Shown: piece by piece, positions 18,667-27,100 of the stretch
How positions within the stretch are numbered: the stretch's first letter is position 1
Layout of the letters: each line of letters begins with the position of its first letter
Assembly: GCA_036652695.1 (NCBI GenBank)
Contig: JAVVVJ010000003.1
Coordinates: 25,039 to 89,038 of the forward strand
Length of the DNA: 64,000 nucleotides
Reading direction: 5' to 3'
From: Limiplasma sp036652695
Lineage (GTDB): Bacteria > Bacillota > Clostridia > Christensenellales > Aristaeellaceae
The notes under the pieces: model-generated
Seen by the model: the letters and a program-made list of their open reading frames with translations, nothing else
The model's database searches: none
What the model was told of the DNA's origin: nothing
Program-made: the position numbers and the translations under genes

Positions 18667-20406
18667 ATGGACACACCCGCAGCAAAGACTAACTTTATCT
18701 GGGACGCCGTTGAACAGGATTTACGGAGCGGGCGCTATCAAAGCGTACACACGCGCTTTCCGCCGGAACCCAATGGCTATTTGCACATCGGCCATTGTAA
18801 GGCGCTGGTGGCGGATTTTTTGACCGCTGAAAAGTACGGCGGTGTAACCAACCTTCGCTTTGACGATACGAACCCCGCCAAGGAAGAAACCGAGTATGTG
18901 GATGGCATTATGGCCGATATCCGCTGGCTGGGCTTTGATTGGAAGGGCGGCCTGTTTTTTGCCAGCCAGTACTATGACCAGTGCTATGCGATTGCCGAGG
19001 ACTGGATCAACCGCGGGCTTGCCTACGTGTGCGAGCTTACGGCGGAGGAGCTGCGCACATACAGGGGCACCTTGGTTGAACCGGGCAAAAATAGCCCCTA
19101 CCGCGACCGTCCCTGCGCGGAAAGCCTCGACCTGTTCCACCGCATGCGTGCGGGCGAGTTCCCGGAAGGCCGCATGATTCTGCGCATGAAGATTGATATG
19201 GCAAGCCCCAACATCAACATGCGCGACCCCGCGATGTACCGCATCCTGTATAAGGAGCATCACCGCACGGGCAAAACCTGGTGCATCTATCCCATGTACG
19301 ATTTTGCGCACCCCATTGGCGACGCGCTGGAGGGCATCTCCCACAGCCTATGCTCGCTGGAGTACGAGGATCACCGCCCGTTGTACGATTGGGTGGTGGA
19401 GCACGCGAGCAATTTGCTCCCCGCGCGCCCGCGCCAGATCGAGTTCAGCCGCCTCAACCTGACGCGCACCATCATGTCCAAGCGCTATTTGCGGATGCTG
19501 GTGGAGGGCGGCTATGTGACCGGCTGGGACGATCCGCGCATGCCCACGCTCTGTGCCATGCGCCGCCGGGGCTATACGCCGGAGAGCATCCGTGATTTTA
19601 TTGGCCGCATCGGTGTGGCAAAAGCGGATAGCGTTGTTGATTTGGCGCTGCTTGAGCACTGCGTGCGCGAGGATTTGGGCGGCAAAGCGCCCCGCGCCAT
19701 GGCTGTGGTGCGCCCCCTCAAGGTGATTTTGACCAACTGGCCCGAGGAGAAGCGCGATGCGCTAGAGATGGAGAACCATCCCGACCATCCCGAGCTTGGC
19801 ACGCATCAGGCGGTGCTGACGCGCGAGATCTATATCGAGCAGGAGGACTTCATGGAGGAGCCGCCCAAGAAGTACTTCCGCATGTTCCCCGGTAACGAGG
19901 TGCGCCTAAAGGGTGCGTACATCGTGAAATGCGAGGGCTGCGAGAAGGACGAGAGCGGCATCGTCACCGCCGTATACTGCACCGTGGATATGGACAGCCG
20001 CAACGGCAGCGAGGGCGCGAGCCGCAAGGTCAAGGGCACTTTGCACTGGGTGAGCGCAACGGAGAGCCTTCCGTTTGAGGCGCGCCTCTATGAGCCGCTG
20101 CTGATGGATGAGAGCGACGCCGAAGCCGCCTTGGCCGCCGATACAGAGGAGATAGACGCCGCGTCCACCGCCCCCACAAGCAGCTCTACCCTCAAGACGG
20201 ACTTTTTGAAAACGCTCAATCGCAGCAGCCTTGAAACCTGTTGCGGATATATGGAAAGCTATCTTGCCACCGCTCAGGAGGGAGAAACCTTCCAATTTCT
20301 GCGCATGGGCTATTATTGCAAGGATCGCGATTCTACCGCCGAGCTTCCCGTGTTCAACCGCGTGGTGGGTCTGCGCGATAGCTTTGCAAAGCAAGTGAAG
20401 GCGTAA
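18667..20406 (+). CDS. glnS: Glutaminyl-tRNA synthetase
   Basis: 579-residue class I aminoacyl-tRNA synthetase charging tRNA-Gln directly. HIGH motif PPEPNGYLHIGHCKA, KMSKS-type motif LTRTIMSKRYL, and FDDTNPAKE and YDFAHPIGDALEGISHSLCS typical of GlnRS rather than GluRS. A C-terminal anticodon-binding beta-barrel region follows, with an Ala/Thr-rich insert around 495-515 and an unusual C-terminal extension after it. ATG 18667 is the first Met of the conserved protein and follows GGAAAGGAAGG. Many Firmicutes lack GlnRS and use GatCAB, so its presence is a lineage trait. Confidence 0.95.
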   Translation: MDTPAAKTNFIWDAVEQDLRSGRYQSVHTRFPPEPNGYLHIGHCKALVADFLTAEKYGGVTNLRFDDTNPAKEETEYVDGIMADIRWLGFDWKGGLFFASQYYDQCYAIAEDWINRGLAYVCELTAEELRTYRGTLVEPGKNSPYRDRPCAESLDLFHRMRAGEFPEGRMILRMKIDMASPNINMRDPAMYRILYKEHHRTGKTWCIYPMYDFAHPIGDALEGISHSLCSLEYEDHRPLYDWVVEHASNLLPARPRQIEFSRLNLTRTIMSKRYLRMLVEGGYVTGWDDPRMPTLCAMRRRGYTPESIRDFIGRIGVAKADSVVDLALLEHCVREDLGGKAPRAMAVVRPLKVILTNWPEEKRDALEMENHPDHPELGTHQAVLTREIYIEQEDFMEEPPKKYFRMFPGNEVRLKGAYIVKCEGCEKDESGIVTAVYCTVDMDSRNGSEGASRKVKGTLHWVSATESLPFEARLYEPLLMDESDAEAALAADTEEIDAASTAPTSSSTLKTDFLKTLNRSSLETCCGYMESYLATAQEGETFQFLRMGYYCKDRDSTAELPVFNRVVGLRDSFAKQVKA

Positions 20407-20442
20407 GCGCATCACAGGCCACGGCGCTTCCTATGTGCCTTT

Positions 20443-20488
20443 CTACGCAAAGAGCCAATCCCTTTCACGGGATTGGCTCTTTGCGTAG
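20443..20488. terminator. Perfect 20-bp hairpin between convergent genes
   Basis: Arms 20443-20462 and 20469-20488 are exact reverse complements over 20 bp with a 6-nt loop TTTCAC, placed between the convergent glnS and araM-like genes. There is no downstream T run on either strand, so it may stop transcription in both directions through the stem alone or protect 3' ends. Confidence 0.6.
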
Positions 20489-20496
20489 GGCGGGCG

Positions 20497-21837
20497 TTAT
20501 GGGATTACAAAGGTGTAAAGGATGCCCAAATCCCACATCATGGTGCTGGTTAAATACTTGTCGCGGATGTCGCGCGAACCGATGAGCGCATCGTGCGTGT
20601 CCTGTTCGCTGATGCCCAGGTCGTTCGGCTCCATCGGCATGCCGAGGCTGCGCATCATGGCTGCGATTTCCGCAGTGGGGGGAAGCTCTTCCTGAATGAT
20701 TTGCAGGATATCGTCCCAGTGATTCAAAATGCGCTCGAGGCGCTCGCGCTGCTTGGCGGGATCGTTTTTGTGCTGCTGCTTGGCGGTTTGGATGAGCGTG
20801 TCCGCCGCCTGCCCAAAGATCTGGCGGGTTTGCGTTTCCCAAGCCGACTGGCTGAACTCGCGCATAAAGCGCTCCGCGACCTCGCGGCTGGGGCGCATCA
20901 CGCGAAGCGCGTCGTAAATGCGGAAGGTCAGGTAGGTGCCCACGCCCACCTGAATGCCGTGAAGCTCATAGGGGGTATCGCGTTCAAGTGCCATCATCTC
21001 CCAAAGGTGGGAGAAATAATGCTCCAGCCCCGATGCTGGGCGCGAGATCTCCGCAAAGGCCATTGCCGCGCCGGAAAGCACCAGCCCGCGCACCACCACG
21101 CCGATGGTCTCCGGGTCGCGCTCCATCAGGCGCGGAGCCGCATCCACGATGGTTTTGAGAGAGGCGCGCATGAGCCCCGCGATGTTCTCGCAGTAATATT
21201 CGCCAGTAACCAAATGCGAGATGCGCCATTCGCAAATGGAAATGTATTTCGCCAGCATATCGCCAAAGCCCGCCCAAAGCATGCGCGCGGGGGCTTGGCT
21301 CATGATATCCGTATCGGCGATGATGGCGACGGGGCATGCGTTGTACAGCACTACCTTCACCCGGCTTTGAATCATAGAGGAGGAGTTGGAGGCGTAGCCA
21401 TCCATCGAGGGGGCAGTGCCTACCACCATGGAGGGAATGCCCGCCACCTGAGCGAGCACCTTGCAGCAATCGTTGATGACGCCGCTGCCAATGGCAAGCA
21501 CCACGTCACAGCTGCGATCGAAGCTCATGGTCAGGCAGCCGACGGAATGCTCATCCGGCTCCACCTTGCTTAACGGGAATTCGTAGAGCACGTAGGAGAT
21601 GCCCGCGCCGTCAAGCACCGCCTGCACCTGCGCCCACGCGGCGGCCTTGGTGTGCTGGTCGCACACGATGAACGGCTTATGCACATGGAAGCGCTCAAAC
21701 GCCTCCGGCAGGTACTTCACCGCGCCGCGTTCCACGCGGAAATACTTCAAGCCCGTTTGATGCTTGCGCCCACACGCGCAATCCCAGCCGCCGTCCTTGA
21801 GCAGCTCTTCCAGCTCCATATCCGCAAAAGCTTTCAA
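20497..21837 (-). CDS. araM: sn-glycerol-1-phosphate dehydrogenase (AraM/EgsA type)
   Basis: 446-residue NAD(P)-dependent dehydrogenase that reduces dihydroxyacetone phosphate to sn-glycerol-1-phosphate. Nucleotide-binding region VVLAIGSGVINDCCKVLA and TAPSMDGYASNSSSM. Metal ligands are placed in FGDMLAKY (Asp), RPASGLEHYFSH (His) and HGIQVGVG (His). The C-terminal 60 residues (DLGISEQDTHDALIGSRD) are family-typical. Start TTG 21837 with AAGGAG 9 nt upstream; the next Met is six residues later. It is transcribed alone from its own promoter. Confidence 0.9.
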   Translation of the reverse strand: MKAFADMELEELLKDGGWDCACGRKHQTGLKYFRVERGAVKYLPEAFERFHVHKPFIVCDQHTKAAAWAQVQAVLDGAGISYVLYEFPLSKVEPDEHSVGCLTMSFDRSCDVVLAIGSGVINDCCKVLAQVAGIPSMVVGTAPSMDGYASNSSSMIQSRVKVVLYNACPVAIIADTDIMSQAPARMLWAGFGDMLAKYISICEWRISHLVTGEYYCENIAGLMRASLKTIVDAAPRLMERDPETIGVVVRGLVLSGAAMAFAEISRPASGLEHYFSHLWEMMALERDTPYELHGIQVGVGTYLTFRIYDALRVMRPSREVAERFMREFSQSAWETQTRQIFGQAADTLIQTAKQQHKNDPAKQRERLERILNHWDDILQIIQEELPPTAEIAAMMRSLGMPMEPNDLGISEQDTHDALIGSRDIRDKYLTSTMMWDLGILYTFVIP

Positions 21838-21889
21838 ACTACAACACTCCTTTGTATCATGGGCACGCCGCACAAAGCGGCACAAGCCT

Positions 21890-21918
21890 ATTATATCGAT
21901 TTCTGATGGGATTCGCAA
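21890..21918 (-). promoter_or_regulatory. Promoter of araM-like gene
   Basis: On the minus strand TTGCGA (21918-21913), 17 nt, TATAAT (21895-21890); start about 21883. The leader holds a small hairpin GCCGC-TTTGT-GCGGC before AAAGGAG. Confidence 0.8.
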
Positions 21919-22043
21919 GCACGGAACGCGGCGAAAAACACTCGCCAACGAAAAACGCCGATTTCCGCAAATGAAATGAAGCCATGCCGTTTCCATTGCG
22001 CTATCATAGGCGCTGGAGCGGTTTTTTGACTACAGCCGGAGGC

Positions 22044-24035
22044 TCACAGGCATTCCACCGCAATTTCAAAAAATTGCTCCTGAAACGCGGTCGCTTTGCG
22101 CAGCTCCTGCTCGCTCGCGCGTGTGCCGGGTTTGGCAACAACCCATTTGTCCTCCGCATCGTTGAGGCGGCGGATTACGGCGATCACCTCGCCCTCAAAG
22201 CATTCCAAGGGCGTGGTTTCGCCATAGACGTATGCGTCCTGCCATGCGTTATCATTGGCGAGCACATCCTGCACATAGCCATAATTCAATAGATAGAGGA
22301 TATCCTTATGCTCCGGATGGCGCGTGCCCAGTCTGCGATCCACCGTAACGGTTACGCGCTTGCCCAGCGGGCTTTCCGGCGGCAGATGCGCGGCGGGTGT
22401 GAGCGCTTCGCAGGCAGATGCGTCCGGCGGGAAAGTCCCCGGCAGGGGCGCTGCTGCCTCCGCGTGGATATGGCTTTCGCTTTGTGCGGACAGCTCGCGT
22501 GGCACAAGCCCCAGACAAGCGCAAAGATCTGTTGCAAGCATGCCGCGCTCGCCATGACGACGCGCCGCTTCCTCGCCCGCCAAGGCATGCAAAGCACAGC
22601 CGACCTGCAATAGCTCCAAATCGTTCAAATGGGCGTACACGCCCGCGTGCCGCCCCGCCAGCAACGCGCAAAGCACGCCGGTGAGCGCGTCGCCGCTGCC
22701 GCCTTTGGCCATGGCGGGCGTGCCAAAGGGGTTTAACCCAACGCCATCGCGCGTGCAGAGCACGCTCACCGCGCCCTTCAAAACCACCGCCGCGCCGAAG
22801 CGCTCATGAAGCGCCTGCGCCGCGCCGAGCGCGTCCCGCGTGACGCTCTCCACGGAGCAATGCAGCAGCCGCGCGGCCTCGCCGGGGTGGGGCGTGAGCA
22901 CGGTGGTGGACGCGTGGACGCTCCCGCTGGGGAAGGCGGCCAGCAAGCTTAGCGCGTCCGCATCCAGTACGGCAGGCAAGCCATCGCGCTCCAGCAGCGT
23001 CAGCAGCCGAGCAAGCACTTCCGCGTGCAAGGGGCTTTTACCAAGCCCACAGCCAACACCCACGGCGTTTGCGCGCGCAAGACCCGTTTGCAGCGCTGCC
23101 CAGAGGGCGTCGGCGTTTGTTTGCGGCAGGGGAAGGCAGGTCGCGCAGGGGCAGAGCACCTGCACCGCATCCATGACCCGGTCAGGGCACGCCACCGTCA
23201 CAAGCCCCGCGCCTGTGCGTAGGGCGGCGGTGGCGCTGATTGCCGCCGCGCCCGCCATGCCCGGCGAGCCGACCCATAGCAGCGCCTGCCCGTAGCTGCC
23301 CTTGTGGCTTACGCGCTCGCGTGCCGGGAGCAGCGCCGCAAGATCGCTTTCTTCCAGCACCGAAAGCCCGCTTGCGTCATCCAGCGCAGGGGGGAGGCCG
23401 ATGTCCGCTACGCGGAGGCGGCCTGTGAAATTGGGCCCCTGACGCAGGTACAGCCCAAGCTTGGGACGGTGAAAGGCGATGGTTTCCGTGGCGCGCACGG
23501 CGCAGCCCAGCGCCTCGCCCGTTTCGCCATGAAGCCCGGAGGGGATATCCACCGCGATGACAGGCACGCCGCGCAGTTGGTTTACCTGTGCGCAGAGCGC
23601 CGCTGCCATGCCCTCCAGCGGTCTGCTGAGACCTGTGCCAAAGAGCGCGTCAAGCACGCAGGCGATTCGCGCCGGAAGCTTCGGTGGACGCTCGCCCTGC
23701 AAACGGAGCACTGTGACCTGTGGCGCTTCCTGCCCAAGGCGCTCCAGCTCGCGCTGCGCATCCGGTGAAAGCGCACCCTCTAGCACGCGGCATTCACCAA
23801 GGAAGCTCGCGTCTCCCTTTGCAAGGATGCGCATAGCGGACAGGCCGTCGCCGCCGTTGTTGCCCGTGCCGCAGAGGCATACGGTGACGCCCGCGCGACC
23901 TTGACTCACGCGCGCGGCGGCGCGGGCGACCTGCGCCGCCGCGCGCGTCATCAGCGTTTCGCTGGAAAGCTCCGTTTCCCGCATTGCGCGCTGTTCTACA
24001 CGGCGCATTTCCGATGGGGTAATGGTTTGCAACAT
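22044..24035 (-). CDS. nnr: NAD(P)HX epimerase/dehydratase fused to pyrophosphatase-like domain
   Basis: 663 residues in three parts. Residues about 1-210 are the YjeF_N-type NAD(P)HX epimerase (ITPSEMRRVEQRAM, CLCGTGNNGGDGLSAMRIL, AVDIPSGLHGETG). About 225-500 are the ADP-dependent NAD(P)HX dehydratase (SHKGSYGQALLWVGSPGMAG, LTPHPGEAARLL, MAKGGSGDALTGVL). After a Pro/Ala-rich linker, residues 558-663 match the short soluble inorganic-pyrophosphatase-like family of Firmicutes (VTVDRRLGTRHPEH, LLNYGYV, WQDAYVYG, NDAEDKWVV, FQEQFFE). The first two act together to repair hydrated NAD(P)H. A fusion with the third is unusual. ATG 24035 is used because the residues before it are not conserved. Confidence 0.9.
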   Translation of the reverse strand: MLQTITPSEMRRVEQRAMRETELSSETLMTRAAAQVARAAARVSQGRAGVTVCLCGTGNNGGDGLSAMRILAKGDASFLGECRVLEGALSPDAQRELERLGQEAPQVTVLRLQGERPPKLPARIACVLDALFGTGLSRPLEGMAAALCAQVNQLRGVPVIAVDIPSGLHGETGEALGCAVRATETIAFHRPKLGLYLRQGPNFTGRLRVADIGLPPALDDASGLSVLEESDLAALLPARERVSHKGSYGQALLWVGSPGMAGAAAISATAALRTGAGLVTVACPDRVMDAVQVLCPCATCLPLPQTNADALWAALQTGLARANAVGVGCGLGKSPLHAEVLARLLTLLERDGLPAVLDADALSLLAAFPSGSVHASTTVLTPHPGEAARLLHCSVESVTRDALGAAQALHERFGAAVVLKGAVSVLCTRDGVGLNPFGTPAMAKGGSGDALTGVLCALLAGRHAGVYAHLNDLELLQVGCALHALAGEEAARRHGERGMLATDLCACLGLVPRELSAQSESHIHAEAAAPLPGTFPPDASACEALTPAAHLPPESPLGKRVTVTVDRRLGTRHPEHKDILYLLNYGYVQDVLANDNAWQDAYVYGETTPLECFEGEVIAVIRRLNDAEDKWVVAKPGTRASEQELRKATAFQEQFFEIAVECL

Positions 24036-24065
24036 ATCCTTTTGTTCCTTTCCTGTTACAAGCAA

Positions 24066-24100
24066 TTCAAAATGCCCGCGCGTTGCGCAGGCATTTTGAA
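24066..24100 (-). terminator. Terminator hairpin after the surface-protein gene
   Basis: Arms TTCAAAATGCC (24066-24076) and GGCATTTTGAA (24090-24100) pair over 11 bp, with an inner GCGC/GCGC pair. It lies 13 nt past the stop of the 1580-residue gene and before nnr. The Ts are in the stem and the following TTGCTTGT. Confidence 0.6.
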
Positions 24101-24113
24101 GTTTCAGAGGGGG

Positions 24114-27100
24114 TTATTCGTTGTTGTGCTTGCTGCTTTCGTCATCCTCAACGGCGTGGTAGCGCTGCATGCGTGTGGAACGGCGCGCGCTGGCTTCGGC
24201 TGCTTGTTCCGCCGCGTTTGTCGCGGGCACATCCGCTGCCGGCTTGTCTGTTGCAGCAGCCAGGGGGCGTGTCGTCATCAGGGGACGCACGTAGGGGTTG
24301 GCGGAGCTTGACGGGGTTGCGGGGGTGCTGCCTAGGCCGCTGGGCGTGGCGTAGGGGTTTGACGCGCCGCTGGAGGGCAGGGTCGGTGTGCCGCTCGCGC
24401 TGGGCACTGTAGGCAGCTGCTCTGTGCCGGTGGCGCTTGTGCCGTAGGGCGTGCCGGTGATGCTGCCATTGGCATAGGGGTTGCTATAGGGGTTGCTGCC
24501 CGCCGTACTGGGGTCTTCGGGCTTGCGCGTTGTGCCCGCAATGGGTGGAGCTGCTACTGCGCGGCGCGCGTAGGGGCTTTGCGCCTGCTGGCTGGCAGCT
24601 GTTGGGGTGGTGCTCGTGGCTGCGCCGGTTCCGGCGGTGGGAACGCCTGCGCGGCGGCTGGCGGCAGCGCGTGCGGCGGCAGACTTGCGCTTTTTGTTTT
24701 GGTTGAGGGCGTAGCCATATACGCCGCCCGCGCCGCCAAGGAGCACAACGGCTGCGCCGATGAAGCCCCATGGCACGGAATTCGTTTGGGTTTCCTTGCT
24801 CTCATCCTCATAGTTAATGGGGATCATGGTGCCGATTACGAAGGTCGCCGTCGGCGCTACGCTTGCCGTGGCCGAAGCCGCTGCCGATGCGGTGGGCGTG
24901 GCGTAGGGGTTGAAGGGCGCATAGCTCGTTGACGTATTGACGCCGGTGTTCTGCCAAGTGCCAACGTTCCAATCTTCCACTGAGGACACATTGCCCTGCG
25001 TGGGAGAACCGCTGGAATTGGAACCGCCTGGCTTGCCAGAATTGCCATTGTTGCCGGAGTTGCCGTTGTTGCCGGAATTGCTGTTATTGCCGTTGTTGTT
25101 AGGGCTGTTGTTGGTAATGCCCTGATAATACTCCGTGCTGCCAAGAAAGCTGGTGAACTCCGTCAGGTTTAGCTGATGGAAGAAATCGCCATGAATCCAA
25201 CCAATAGTGCCGCCGTAGTTGACATTGTACCAAGTGATGCCATTGACCTGCTTGGTGCCCATGACCAATGCAAAGGCGTATTTGTTAAGCGATTTGAGCT
25301 TGGAGCCGTTGGGGGAAGAACGAAAGTTGACGCCGGAGTTGGTTACATAGCCGTAGCTGGATTTGGCGTAGGGATCATAGGGGTTGCCGCTGTTGGTGGG
25401 CTTGGTGGGATCGCCGCCGCTGGCCAGATACTTTTGCACCTCGTCTTCGGTCATTTTGCGCAGCTGATCCATGCGCACATAGCCGGGGATCTTTTGGTAC
25501 ACCGTGATGTGCCAGCCGGGGGCGGTGCTGTAGTCTTGACCCGTTACATAGACCACGGTGGCGTTTGGCAGCCAAGCATCCACCACGGCGTTGGGGCTTG
25601 CCACGCGGCGCAGTGGGATGCTGCTGCCCAAGGTAATATAGAAACCGGAGTTTTGCGGGTTGGTGGGGTTGCTTGCCTCATACTGCTTGATGAGGGCATC
25701 CGCTTCGGCCTTGCCGATGTGGCGGGTATGGCTGTCCAGCACGTAGCCGGAAAGGGATTTGTCGCTCCCAAGCACGATCTGCGCGCCGTCCCAGAGCACG
25801 GAGCCGGAGGTGCGCTGCCCGGTGATATTGAGGAGCGTGCCTTTGGCCAACATCTTGGTGATGTTGGAATCGATGGTGTTCATGCCACTGCGCAACGCCG
25901 TTTGCTGGGTGGTTACAGCGTAGCCCATATATTCGGTAATCTGTGTGGGTCTGTAGAAGAAGTAAACGGTGGAGAGCGAGGCCACGCCCTTTGCGTCCAC
26001 CTTTATATTGTAGGAGGTGGGGCTTGCGTCAGCCATGGTGTAATTGCCGTTGAGCACCGTGGGATCTGGCTTTACGACATGATCGCCATAGGGCAGAAGC
26101 ACCTTTTGGGTGGTGATGGCCGTGCCGGTGGTGGTATCCTGATAGATCACAGTGATCGGCGTGGTTTTGCTGTTATCCACATAGGAGAACGTAACGGACG
26201 CGGGGGTGGCGATGTACTGCTCATCCACGGTGACCGGCTGGTAGGTGGGGCTTCCGCTGAGCGGGCTGTAGCCCGTGGGGATGTATTTGGGGTTGGGAAC
26301 CACGTTGTGAGACCCGCGCCCGAGGGGCAAAAGCTCCGGCGAACCGTTCAGCTCCTCGCCAAGGACATTGACATAGTGAACAGCCACAATGGCGTTGCTT
26401 TGGATTTCCGTGTAGGTAAAGACCACGGTTGCGGGGTTGGCTTGACCCGTGCTGCTTACGGTAACGGTATCGGCGCTGACGCCCTGTAGGGTATAGCCTG
26501 CGGGCGCGGCAGCATATTCAGCGGTGGGATGCGGGTCGCCTGCCTCAAGCTCCACCGTCAGCGGCTCCTCCAGCTGTTTGCCGGAGGTGGATTTGTACTG
26601 AAAGGTAACCTTGCCGGTAACAACGGGCGCTGGCATGGTCACATAGTAAAAGGTAATGGCGGCGGGGGTGGGCGTGCCGTTTGAATCCACCACAACCTGA
26701 TCGGCGCTCACGCTTTGGTACGTGTACCCGCTGGGCGTCTGAATGGCAAAATTGGTTGTGCTGTAGGCTTTGTCCGCGGCTAGTTCAAAGCTGGCGGGCT
26801 GTGCTACAGGCTCGTTTTTCTCGTTGAGGTAAAAAACGTCGACGCTTGCGGCGGCGCGCTGGTAGGTGAAAGTGATCGTTTCAGGCTCGGCCTTGCCTTG
26901 GTCAGTGATTGTGAAGGTATCGGCGCTTACCCCATGATAGGAGTAGCCTTGTGGCACGGTGATGGCGAAGGTGAGGGAATCGTATGGGCCAGCGCCCAGA
27001 ATTTCGTTGCGATCATCGGCAACAGGTTTGCCGTTTTGATCCACGTAGCGCAGACGAATGGTGCCGGATACGGGGTTGCGCGCGTAGGTGTACACAATGG

